The translations under genes were made by a program, and so were the position numbers. Source: an uncultured Clostridia bacterium (GTDB taxonomy: Bacteria > Bacillota > Clostridia > Oscillospirales > Ruminococcaceae). From it: a stretch of DNA of 31,827 nucleotides. The notes under the pieces are model-generated. The model saw only the letters and a list, made by a program, of their open reading frames with translations. It searched no databases and was not told the DNA's origin. Where the stretch lies: positions 1 to 31,827 of the forward strand of contig CANPZQ010000003.1 in the NCBI GenBank assembly GCA_947588775.1, in the 5' to 3' direction. The first letter of the stretch is position 1. The number at the start of each line of letters is the position of its first letter. This document shows positions 24,034 to 31,793 of the stretch, piece after piece.

Positions 24034-24222
24034 TTAACGATTATCGGTTTTCAGAGCCCTACGAGGGTTCTCCTTTTTCTCCGGTATTCGGTCTCTGCCG
24101 TCGCGCACCAAAACCGCCTTTGTCTTTATAAACATAAAAATATAGCACCCGCCGCCGGCGTCGTATCTCTCCTGATGGCCGTCGTGCCAGCGGTTTATTT
24201 CGAGCTGTTTTATCGTTATCAT
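24034..24222 (-). pseudogene. Small ORF, possible remnant of an AraC-type sensor domain
   Basis: 62 codons from ATG 24222, preceded by GGTGAT at ribosome-site distance and a consensus-like promoter. The segment GGGCYIFMFIKTKAVLVRDG resembles the strand pattern found at the N terminus of some AraC regulators (D-Y-L-F-x-Y-F-x-x-P). The reading frame then turns basic and stops, as expected after a frameshift or deletion. It could also be a genuine small protein. I cannot name it with confidence. Confidence 0.35.
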
Positions 24223-24254
24223 CGTATCACCGCCAAACCGTTAAAGTTAATAAT

Positions 24255-24294
24255 AGTATACATCAATTTCCGGCGATTTTCAATACAAATAATA
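24255..24294 (-). promoter_or_regulatory. Promoter with 16-bp repeat over the -35 box (small ORF)
   Basis: Minus strand TTGAAA (24278-24283), 17 bp, TATACT (24255-24260). The 16-mer TTCAATACAAATAATA (+ strand, 24279-24294) overlaps the -35. The same 16-mer is found at 25904-25919 over the -35 of the broken solute-binding gene. Confidence 0.7.
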
Positions 24295-24326
24295 AGCCGG
24301 ATTTGATTTATTCAAGGATAACGGAT

Positions 24327-24366
24327 AAAAAAGCCGCCGCCCCCTGCTTGGCCGGAAGGCGGCGAT
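24327..24366 (-). terminator. Terminator of the broken solute-binding gene
   Basis: On the minus strand CGCCGCC (24358-24364) pairs with GGCGGCG (+ strand 24335-24341), followed by GC and six T (A-run 24327-24332). Confidence 0.78.
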
Positions 24367-24403
24367 TTTATAATGAAGGTCAACCCGGTTTGGCGTATTC
24401 GGA

Positions 24404-25848
24404 TTATTCGGCGGGATTTTCAAGCTCGCTAATCTGCCTGTTCAGGTCGTCGAGGTAGTATTGCAGCCGTTCGCCGTACTGCTCCTTTCTTTTCGCCCAT
24501 GAGGTGTCGCCGCCCTGCCTTGTATAGTTAAAGAGGCTGTCTACTACGGGAGCCGCGTCGCCGAGGCCGTTTTCAAACATTATGAGCGTGTTGTGAGAGT
24601 GCGCGATTTCGTACATTGTGTCCCACATATCGAGCATCTCGTCGGTCCAGCCCTTCTTTTCCTTGAGCTGCCGCCTATCGATGTTGACGACCGTCGGGTC
24701 GACGGTTTTGAAGCGGTCGCATGCCGCTAAAAGCGCGACTCCTTCGGGGTGGGGCGCGCCCTTGATGAGGTTATACCCCTTGATTTTTGAATCGATATAA
24801 TATTCGCCGTCGCCGTTCGGGTCGCGGGGTACAGGCACTATCATCAGCTCGTTGTTTCTTATGTCGCCGAAGATTCTTTCATATTCCTCCGCGCTCCTGC
24901 ATTCGTCGAAAACGTACCACGGGTCCATCGCGAAGAGGGTTTTGCCCTCCTTCATTCCGCCGCCCTCGGCGCCGTAGTTCATCGCCCAGCCGATCGTCCA
25001 CATCGGGAAGGAGAGGTCGTTTTTCATGACTTCGTAAAGCCAATTGGCCGCGCGTTCGATTCTCGGGTCGTCGAGGTTCTGCTTGAAGATTCCCTCGGCG
25101 GGGTCGTATTCCACCAAAAACGTTCCGGTGGAGGTGAAAAGTGCCTCCTCGGTGTGCCATGCGTTAAAGGCGTAACGGCCGTCCTCGGGGTCGGAGAAGG
25201 TCATCGACATATCCATCATCTCGTCCCACGTCCACTCGTTATTATAAACAGCTCGGCGGGGTCTAAGAAGCCGTATTCGTCCATAATTCTGCGGTTGTAG
25301 ACGACCACGCAGTTCGCGATTACGTCGGTTATGAAGATGTAGTGCTTTCCGGCGATGGAGAAGTAGTTGTCCGCCATGTATTTCATATCCGCCCAGAGCG
25401 GGTCGTTGCAGCTCATGTAATCGTCAATCGGCTGGAACATTCCCTGAAGGCAGCAGCAGGGGAAGTCCGTCGCCCACGCGGCATAGAAATCGGGCGTGTT
25501 GTCCGAAAGCATCAGGTTCGCGAGGGTCGTCCAGCGGTCCGCGAAAACGCACTCGACATAATCAATGTCGCTTCCGCAGCGGTTTTTAAAGGTCCGGCAG
25601 CCGGTCTGAACCATCTCCTCGTCGGAGTAGTTCTGTAAATCGTTCCGGCAGCCGTAGAGCTGAATCACGGTGTTCGCGCCGGCGGCCTCTTCCGCGTCGG
25701 GAAGATAAATCCCCGCGGCGGCGAGAATCGTTTCCGCGTCCTCGGTCGAAAGCGTGAGCTCGACGACCTCGCGCCCTTTTGAGCCGCAGCCGACGAGCGC
25801 AATTATTATCAAAGCCGCTAAAATGACCGAAATTATCCGTTTAAGCAT
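24404..25848 (-). pseudogene. Solute-binding lipoprotein gene broken by a one-base frameshift
   Basis: Paralog of the intact gene at 12321-13790. The first part (from ATG 25848, ribosome site AGGAGG) encodes a lipoprotein signal ending LVGC and runs in one frame to about 25245. The rest continues in another frame to 24404. In the intact gene the junction reads D-P-A-E-M-F-Y-N-N-E-W-T-W-D-E. Here restoring one A to the A-run at 25246-25248 gives D-P-A-E-L-F-Y-N-N-E-W-T-W-D-E and a full-length protein of ~481 residues. The C-terminal part keeps RDPNGDGEYYI and DRRQLKEKKGWTDEMLDM. A genuine recent inactivation or a sequencing error are both possible; no other damage is seen. Confidence 0.88.
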
Positions 25849-25865
25849 AATTTTACCTCCTAAAT

Positions 25866-25919
25866 TAAACTTTAAGTTTATTTTAGGAGGTTTTGGGTTG
25901 CGCTTCAATACAAATAATA
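25866..25919 (-). promoter_or_regulatory. Promoter of the broken solute-binding gene
   Basis: Minus strand TTGAAG, 17 bp, TAAAAT (about 25880-25908). The repeat TTCAATACAAATAATA (25904-25919) overlaps the -35. A dyad TAAACTT-T-AAGTTTA (25866-25880) lies at the transcription start. Confidence 0.65.
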
Positions 25920-26006
25920 CGAAATTTTTGATATTTTGTACGGTGGGAGCCGAGGGGGATGATTTTACCGGGCGAGTGGTTAAATATTGAGGTCTTCAGA
26001 ATATGA

Positions 26007-26198
26007 CCTGTACTTGGGATTCTCGAGACAAATACCGCCGCGATTGCAACCCTGCAAAAAGGAACTTGCGGATTGACGCAGGAGGCTTATCACGATATTT
26101 ATACCTACCAAAGGAAGCCTAAGTTCGATGAGGCGAAGATGGAGAGGATTAGGGGGATTTTGGGGAGGGAGGAGGGGATTGAACAGGCAGATGGGTAA
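26007..26198 (+). pseudogene. Unidentified coding remnant
   Basis: An open frame of 63 codons without a good start. It reads as plausible protein (ILETNTAAIATLQKGTCGLT, then YTYQRKPKFDEAKMERIRGI) and ends at TAA 26196-26198. It may be the tail of a small DNA-binding protein, but I do not recognise it. Confidence 0.3.
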
Positions 26199-26209
26199 CG
26201 CTCTCCGCG

Positions 26210-26341
26210 ATGTCTAAATATGCAGCAAGGCAAAATTATGTGATTTTGGGCATTTGCAACGGTAAATTGACTTATAAAATCGGTTCTTGTCCGGTTTTAA
26301 CGGTAAGAGTGAAGCGATTTGCTGATATTTTAGGTGTGTAA
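26210..26341 (+). pseudogene. Small ORF resembling the end of an HTH repressor
   Basis: 43 codons from ATG 26210 to TAA 26341, without a clear ribosome site. The C terminus VKRFADILGV resembles the last helix of XRE-type domains. It follows the preceding remnant by 11 bp; both may derive from a decayed regulator or mobile element. Confidence 0.25.
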
Positions 26342-26376
26342 GCGGGGGAGGGAATTTTAGTATGGGGAACCTCTTT

Positions 26377-27525
26377 TCAAATCCTCCCCCTCATCTCCTC
26401 CACTGCTCTTTTCCCCATCCTCCTATGCCCTTCCGCGCTGGGGTGGAGGCCGTCTCCGCAGTCGCAGGCGGGGCTGAAGCAGTCGGGGCGGGAGGGGTCG
26501 AAGGTCGCGGCGGAGAAGTCGACCGTGCCGTCGAAGCCGCTTTCGCCGCTGAGCATCCACGCGTTGATTTTTTGGCGGATTTGTTCGTGCAGGTCGGACC
26601 GCCACCACTCGTTCCCGCCGAAGGGCGTTACGGTGCCGGCGTAGATTTTGATTCCGCGCGCGTGGCAGCGGTCGATGAATTTTTTATATTCGGCAATCAT
26701 CACGTCCGAAGTGTCGGTCTGCGCGCCGGGAATGTCGTTCGTGCCGATTAAGATGATTACATGTTTTACGCCGGGAATATCGAGAACATCGCGCTCGAAG
26801 CGGGTCGGCGCGGTCGGCCCCCAGCCGTAGAAAATCGCGTTTCCGGCGATTGCGGTATTGACGACCGAAACATGCTTTGTTTCGGGATTTTTTTGGACTG
26901 CCTCCGAAAGAATGCATGGCCACGCGTCGAAGCCGTTGAATGTCGAAACCGCGCCGTCGGTGATGGAATCGCCGAAACAGACGAGGGTTTCATCGGCGTC
27001 GTCGGTGAAAACATCTGCCCGATAAAGGGAAAAATAGCTGCTGAGATGCTCGTCGGGCGTGAAGTTTTCCGAAACGCGGTTCCCCGAAACGAGCCAGCTC
27101 GAGCAGTCCGCCTCGCGGTGGCAGGTGGGGTATGCGGGAATCTCCCCGAAACAAACCGTTACGGCGACAAGCTCAAGGCTCTCGGTCGGAAAGTCGGCCG
27201 CGTCGGATATTACGGTCATGCCGGGGGCAATCGAAACCGATTCCGCGCCGCCGAATGTCACGGCGGTATCGGTCGCGGGGTCAATGTCGGGCTGCCCGGG
27301 GGCGATGAGCCTCGCCACGCGTACCGAGCGGATTTCAAGCGGCCGGTCGGGCGGGCTGACGGTTTCGGAATACTCGTTCGAGAAGCTCAGGCGGAGCTTT
27401 TTGCCGCCCGCGGAGAGCTTGAGCTGCTGTCTTAGGGTGTTGCCCGACAGCGAGAGCTTTTTTGGCAGGACGGCCTCTTCGGCGTTAAGCTGCGCCGCCG
27501 CCCATGTGCAAATCCAGTTGGTCAT
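26377..27525 (-). CDS. SGNH/GDSL esterase (XynE-like), no signal peptide
   Basis: A 382-residue paralog of the exported esterase at 13957-15219, with the same N-terminal beta-rich domain (LRLSFSNEYSETVSPPDRPLEI). The catalytic blocks are FGDSITDG (Ser187), AIAGNAIF, GTND, GGNEWW and DGLHPS. It begins MTNWICTWAAAQ with no export signal, so it would act in the cytoplasm on imported acetylated oligosaccharides. The pairing mirrors the two GH26 enzymes, one exported and one not. It is followed downstream by the broken solute-binding gene. Confidence 0.9.
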   Translation of the reverse strand: MTNWICTWAAAQLNAEEAVLPKKLSLSGNTLRQQLKLSAGGKKLRLSFSNEYSETVSPPDRPLEIRSVRVARLIAPGQPDIDPATDTAVTFGGAESVSIAPGMTVISDAADFPTESLELVAVTVCFGEIPAYPTCHREADCSSWLVSGNRVSENFTPDEHLSSYFSLYRADVFTDDADETLVCFGDSITDGAVSTFNGFDAWPCILSEAVQKNPETKHVSVVNTAIAGNAIFYGWGPTAPTRFERDVLDIPGVKHVIILIGTNDIPGAQTDTSDVMIAEYKKFIDRCHARGIKIYAGTVTPFGGNEWWRSDLHEQIRQKINAWMLSGESGFDGTVDFSAATFDPSRPDCFSPACDCGDGLHPSAEGHRRMGKRAVEEMRGRI

Positions 27526-27701
27526 TTTGACGCTCCTTTCGGGGAGGTTATTTTTTGGGAGGTGTGGGGTTTATTCTATGTGCCGCGCGAACAGAGGACA
27601 GATGTCGGAAAGCGGAAAACAGATTTTTGGGGCCGAAATCGGGTGCGATTAGGGGAAAGTTGGCGGCTGATTTCCGGCTTTTTTGCTGTGTGCCATGTGC
27701 C

Positions 27702-27785
27702 GGCGCGGCGAATGGGGCTGGTTTCCTGCGCCCCACCCGCCCGCCCCCGCCGTTTCCCTCTCCCGTCCGCCCCCTTCGCCGCGCC
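27702..27785 (-). repeat. G4-hairpin repeat unit, copy C
   Basis: GGCGCGGCGAATGGGGC (27702-27718) pairs with 27769-27785, 17 bp with one mismatch, closing an 84-base unit. The G-rich core is on the minus strand (complement of 27731-27751). It lies in the gap 27526-27865 between the esterase and hybrid-kinase genes; no other feature is seen there. Confidence 0.7.
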
Positions 27786-27865
27786 TCCAATTGCAATACA
27801 ATCGGAAATCAGAATCACATACAAAGCCTTAACCCACCGCTTTGCATGAAATATAAAAAATCCGA

Positions 27866-29998
27866 CTATCCGTTTTCTTTCGGCTCCGCGCCCTTAATTT
27901 TTTCAATCAAAACGTTTACGTCCACCGGCTTCTCGATGAACCCGTCCATGCCGCTGGCGGCGGCCTTTGCGCGGTCGTCGTCGGTGGAGTTCGCGGAACA
28001 GGCGAAAATTTTCACCGTTTTCGCGTCGGCTCTGTCAAGGAGCCGAATCGCCCGCGCCGCCTCGAAGCCGTCCATCACCGGCATCAGCAAATCCATAAGT
28101 ATAACTCCGAAATGCCCCGGCTTTGAGGCTTCAAACGCCTTCAACGCCTGTTCGCCGTCCGGCACAAGCTCCGCCGCGAAGCCGTATTCGCGCAGCATCT
28201 CCATAATTATTTCGCCGTTCAGCTCGTTGTCCTCGGCGACAAGGATTCTCGGCCCGCCGTCGGGGAATGCCTTCGCGGCCCCGGTTTTTGAATCCTCCTT
28301 CGGAAGCACCGACGGCTCCGCCGTGAACGTAAACCTGAATATGCTTCCCTCGCCGCGGCGGCTTGTAAAGGTGATGTCGCCGCCCATCAGCCTCGCGAGG
28401 CGGCGGCTTATTGAAAGCCCGAGGCCCGCGCCCTGATTTCCCTTTGAAACCGCGCCGCGTTCCTTTACAAATGTGTCGAAAATCCGCTTTTTAAGCTCTT
28501 CGCTCATTCCGCTGCCGTTGTCCTCTACCTCTGCGGCGGTCAGAACAAGCCCCTCCGGCGTTTTTTCCTGAGAGATTCTTACTTCGACCCTTCCGCCGCT
28601 CGGGGTGAATTTATTTGCATTATCTATAAGGTTCAGAAGAACCTGCTGGATTCGCGACTGGTCGGCGATTACGCAGGGGTATGAAAGCTCATGGCGGACC
28701 GTGAACGAGATGTCCTTTTCGTCCATCGAGGGCTTTGAAACCGACGTAACGGCGGCGATTACCGGCTCAAGCTCTACGGGTCGCTTTTCAAGCTCGATAT
28801 TGTCGGTTTCAAGCCCCGACATGTCGAGCATATCCTTAACGAGAGTAAGCAAATATCCCGCCGTGATGTCAGACTGTCTGAGATATTCGCCGAGGCGGGC
28901 GGGATCGTCGGTTTTTTGGGACATAAGATGATTCAGCCCGACGATGCCGTTGAGGGGGGTCCTGAGCTCATGGCTCATCATCGAGAGAAAACGGCTTTTT
29001 ACGCGCGCGTCCGCCTTATTTTCTGCAATTCTCACCCGCAGCTGGGTGATTGAAATCCCGAGCACGAAAATTATCACCGCCGCGACCGCGAAAATACTTG
29101 CCGCGAAGCGGTAGCGATAAAGAAAGTCCCCGAGGGTATAGCGGTACTGGTTCTCCATAATCGCGCGGATTGTATAGCTTCCGACCTCGTCCTCCGTCAT
29201 TTCGGCGACGGCCTTGTTGATTATTCCGATTAACGTTTCCCCGTATTTCTGGGAAGCCCCGCTTTCGTCCGTAAAGTCCACGACCGCCGAGAAGCAGAGC
29301 CTGTCGTCAAGCCCGATTACCGGGATTACGTTGAGCTTTTCGTTTACCGGCTTTGAAATAAGGTATTCGACGACAAACTGGTTCTGAATCATCAAATCCG
29401 ATTCGCCTCTTCTCACTGCCGCGAAGCAGTCGTCAATCGAAGGGTAGTCGACAATCGTGAAGTTCGGGTATGTCGCCGCGAGAACCTTTTTAAGCGTTTG
29501 GGAGCCCGTAACGACGGCTATCGACAAATTCGCGTCATAGCGAAAATCGAGGCCGTTCCGCGCAACGACGACCTTTCGGCTTGAAAGATAGGGGTCGGAA
29601 ACGAGAATCCCGCGGGCATGCTGGTTTTCGCTGTTGTACTCGACGCTCGAAACGAGGTCGAATTTTCCGTCCATCAGAAAATCGTATGTGATTTCGCCGT
29701 CCGGCAGGGGGGCGTATTCAAATTGAAGCCCGCTCAGTTCCGCCACGCGGTCGAAGATAAACCGTGAAATTCCCGCAAGCTCGCCGTCCGAGCCCTTAAA
29801 CGATACCGGAATCCTGTCCTGAACGTATCCGACCTTAAAAACGCGCCCGCTTTCGCGGCATTCCGAAAGAAACCTCTGCTCCTCGTCGGAAAGCGGCAAA
29901 ACGCCGGCGTTTTCCTCCGCGCAAAGCGGCAAAGCGCAGCAAATTATCATCATCGCCGCCAAAGCGGCGGAAAAAATCCGAGCGACTGCGCGAAGCAT
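27866..29998 (-). CDS. Hybrid sensor histidine kinase with extracytoplasmic SBP_bac_3 domain
   Basis: A 710-residue BvgS-like hybrid kinase. The signal/membrane segment is at 1-27 and a periplasmic-binding-protein type 3 domain lies at ~52-275 (FKVGYVQDRIPVSF at its start). A membrane helix is at ~297-320. HisKA follows with His343 in SMMSHELRTPLNG, the ATPase domain with N box NLIDNANKF (456-464) and GAGLGLSI, and a C-terminal receiver with D636 in ILMDLLMPVMDG and Lys690. No DNA-binding or output domain is present, and no Hpt or partner regulator lies nearby, so phosphate must pass to a protein encoded elsewhere. The sensor probably binds a small ligand. The start follows GGGGGTG; the promoter is excellent. 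Confidence 0.93.
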   Translation of the reverse strand: MLRAVARIFSAALAAMMIICCALPLCAEENAGVLPLSDEEQRFLSECRESGRVFKVGYVQDRIPVSFKGSDGELAGISRFIFDRVAELSGLQFEYAPLPDGEITYDFLMDGKFDLVSSVEYNSENQHARGILVSDPYLSSRKVVVARNGLDFRYDANLSIAVVTGSQTLKKVLAATYPNFTIVDYPSIDDCFAAVRRGESDLMIQNQFVVEYLISKPVNEKLNVIPVIGLDDRLCFSAVVDFTDESGASQKYGETLIGIINKAVAEMTEDEVGSYTIRAIMENQYRYTLGDFLYRYRFAASIFAVAAVIIFVLGISITQLRVRIAENKADARVKSRFLSMMSHELRTPLNGIVGLNHLMSQKTDDPARLGEYLRQSDITAGYLLTLVKDMLDMSGLETDNIELEKRPVELEPVIAAVTSVSKPSMDEKDISFTVRHELSYPCVIADQSRIQQVLLNLIDNANKFTPSGGRVEVRISQEKTPEGLVLTAAEVEDNGSGMSEELKKRIFDTFVKERGAVSKGNQGAGLGLSISRRLARLMGGDITFTSRRGEGSIFRFTFTAEPSVLPKEDSKTGAAKAFPDGGPRILVAEDNELNGEIIMEMLREYGFAAELVPDGEQALKAFEASKPGHFGVILMDLLMPVMDGFEAARAIRLLDRADAKTVKIFACSANSTDDDRAKAAASGMDGFIEKPVDVNVLIEKIKGAEPKENG

Positions 29999-30029
29999 GT
30001 CTGCACCCCCAAGGAAATTATTTTTACCA

Positions 30030-30058
30030 TTATAACGCTATTTTGCGAAAATGTCAAT
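30030..30058 (-). promoter_or_regulatory. Consensus promoter of the hybrid kinase gene
   Basis: Minus strand TTGACA (30053-30058), 17 bp, TATAAT (30030-30035): a perfect match to the housekeeping sigma consensus. Confidence 0.93.
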
Positions 30059-30098
30059 TTTTTACGGCAAATTCGGGGAAAATTTGTGGAAGGGGGGA

Positions 30099-30176
30099 GC
30101 GGCGGGGAAAGCGGGGGGATGGCAGGAAGGTGCGGGGGCGGGTGGGTGGGACTGACGCAGGAGCTTTCCCCGCCGC
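30099..30176 (+). repeat. G4-hairpin repeat unit, copy B1
   Basis: GCGGCGGGGAAAGC (30099-30112) is the exact complement of 30163-30176, closing a 78-base unit. The G-rich core GGGGGCGGGTGGGTGGG lies at 30134-30150. Confidence 0.8.
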
Positions 30177-30213
30177 GCGGGGTTGCGCGCGAAACTGCGG
30201 AAAGCACCCCCAC

Positions 30214-30276
30214 GCCCGAGCCGAATCCCGTCCCCCGAGCCTCGCAGAGGCGAGCGGGGATGGGTGAGGCTCGGGC
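30214..30276 (+). repeat. Second conserved hairpin (H2) of locus B
   Basis: GCCCGAGCC (30214-30222) pairs with GGCTCGGGC (30268-30276), with an inner TCCCC/GGGGA stem and a GCCTC-GCA-GAGGC tip. Compared with locus A (7213-7273) the pairs T-A and G-T become C-G and G-C. The right arm can also pair with CCCGAGCCT at 30315-30323, a competing fold. Confidence 0.7.
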
Positions 30277-30331
30277 CTTAGCAGTAAACCGCGGCGTTTA
30301 CCGGGAACTGTGTCCCCGAGCCTATTATCCG

Positions 30332-30419
30332 CCCGCGCGGCGGGAAAAGCTGCTCTCTGCGTCCCACCCGCCCACCCCACATCATTTCGCGCTATCCCCC
30401 GCTTTTCCCGCCGCGCGGG
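30332..30419 (-). repeat. G4-hairpin repeat unit, copy B2 (inverted)
   Basis: CCCGCGCGGCGGGAAAAGC (30332-30350) is the exact complement of 30401-30419, a 19-bp stem closing an 88-base unit. The G-rich core is on the minus strand (complement of 30363-30378). B1 and B2 form an inverted pair in the gap 29999-30502 between the hybrid kinase and the LRR protein gene. Confidence 0.8.
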
Positions 30420-30502
30420 GTTGCGCGCGAAGCCACAGCTCTGTTTTTTGTCAACGCGCCGGCTCGATACGGTTTTGCGATACCTCCCTCTGCCTCCTCG
30501 AA

Positions 30503-31489
30503 TTATGCCTTCATATCTGTCAGCACTTCATCTGCAATCACATTATTCGATTTAAGAGTGCGGAGAAATGCCTCGTTGAATTCGGAATTTATCGGAAGAT
30601 GAAGCTTTCCGATTTTTGATTCTTTAAAATATCTCGAATAGCCCCAAGTATTCGGATACCAAAGTTCTCTGATTGTGCTGTGTATAAAGGCTCCGCGTCC
30701 AAGTATTTTTAATCCTGCGGGTATACGTACTTCCGGAAGCGCGCACCTGATGAATGCTCCGCTGCTTGTTCCGAGAATTTTAAGAGATTGCGGCAGCTCA
30801 AAACGCACGCGCACGGTGTATCCTTCAAATGCGTCGCCAAGAAGCACTGTTACTCCCTCAGGTATGCACAGGTTATATAAATCCTTTGTCACTTCCGGCG
30901 GGCATTCGGAAGCATTGTTTTCCGGGGCGCACACAAATCGCATAAGCGTTCCGAAATCGTCTGTGAAAAAGCTTCCGCATTCATTTTTCAGCTCCATCGT
31001 CTTATGCGCCGGCGGAGGCAGTTTGCAAATCTTTTCATGCGGGTATTTAAGATAACAATATGAGGTGTGGTTTTTAAACTGCCGGACGCACTCGTTCATT
31101 ATATGTGCGTCCATACCGTCCGCAAAGCAGACTGAGGAGATGTCACTGAAGAGAAAAGAGCCGTTCGCCAAATAGTTGAGATTTTGCGGCAGGTCTATGG
31201 TTCTGAATGAACCGAAACGGAAAGCTCCGCCGTTCTCATCGCCGATTTTACGAAGGCTGTCAGGAAAAGTGAGGCATGTAAAAACGCGGTATCCGTCAAA
31301 CGCTCCGGCCGGAATGGCCGTTACGCCCTCCGGGATAACAAGCTTCTCCAAAAATTTCTCATCTTTTACATATGACGCAGCCATGAACGGCAGCGGCTTG
31401 TAAATATTATCCTCTTTGCACTTGAAATCCTTTAACACGCCAAAAAAATTCACAAAAAAGCTTCCGCATTCATTTACTATCTCTTTCAT
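30503..31489 (-). CDS. BspA-like leucine-rich-repeat protein with internal duplication
   Basis: A 328-residue protein of LRR_5 (BspA/Treponema pallidum-type) repeats such as LVIPEGVTAIPAGAFDGYRV and LPQSLKILGTSSGAF. It consists of two homologous halves, each starting NECGSFF (near residues 6 and 168) and followed by a CIPEGV/VIPEGV repeat block. I chose ATG 31489 because GGAGGAAAAT precedes it; an ATG at 31564 lacks a ribosome site. There is no signal peptide, so it is probably cytoplasmic, unlike most surface BspA proteins. Function unknown; such proteins often bind proteins. Confidence 0.85.
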   Translation of the reverse strand: MKEIVNECGSFFVNFFGVLKDFKCKEDNIYKPLPFMAASYVKDEKFLEKLVIPEGVTAIPAGAFDGYRVFTCLTFPDSLRKIGDENGGAFRFGSFRTIDLPQNLNYLANGSFLFSDISSVCFADGMDAHIMNECVRQFKNHTSYCYLKYPHEKICKLPPPAHKTMELKNECGSFFTDDFGTLMRFVCAPENNASECPPEVTKDLYNLCIPEGVTVLLGDAFEGYTVRVRFELPQSLKILGTSSGAFIRCALPEVRIPAGLKILGRGAFIHSTIRELWYPNTWGYSRYFKESKIGKLHLPINSEFNEAFLRTLKSNNVIADEVLTDMKA

Positions 31490-31621
31490 ATTTTCCTCCT
31501 CCAAATAATGTAAAGTGATTATTGCAGCGCGCTGATAATTTTTTGAACCCGTAAATATTCTCATACAGCCGAGAAATGCGCTTTCAAGCCCATCGTTATT
31601 TTGTCTTTGAGCTTTTTAGAC

Positions 31622-31650
31622 AGTATACAACTTATTATTATAATAGTCAA
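31622..31650 (-). promoter_or_regulatory. Promoter of the LRR protein gene
   Basis: Minus strand TTGACT (31645-31650), 17 bp, TATACT (31622-31627), leaving a leader of ~125 bases. CAATATTG (31648-31655) overlaps the -35 box. Confidence 0.75.
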
Positions 31651-31712
31651 TATTGCATCGAGCAGCCCAATAAGTCAAACGGCATATTTTTAAAAAAATT
31701 CCCCGCCCCCTC

Positions 31713-31765
31713 TTGACAAACCCGATACTTCGTGATATGATGTATACCATGAAAGTCCTATGGTA
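31713..31765 (+). promoter_or_regulatory. Promoter near the right edge with nearby dyad
   Basis: TTGACA (31713-31718), 17 bp, TATGAT (31736-31741). Just downstream ACCAT and ATGGT form a short dyad (about 31747-31765), a possible operator. Confidence 0.78.
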
Positions 31766-31793
31766 AAAAGTCAATCGTCAAAAGTGACAAAGT

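Noticed and set aside
24404..25219. Second half of the broken solute-binding gene as an independent gene
   Set aside because: Its apparent start lies inside the conserved domain, has no ribosome site, and the paralog shows it is the continuation of the upstream part.
27555..28436. A 293-codon + strand frame across the gap and the end of the hybrid kinase
   Set aside because: Mostly antisense to the receiver and ATPase domains; Ser/Pro/Ala-rich product and no ribosome site.
31747..31765. ATG at about 31750 as a gene start
   Set aside because: The frame stops after five codons.
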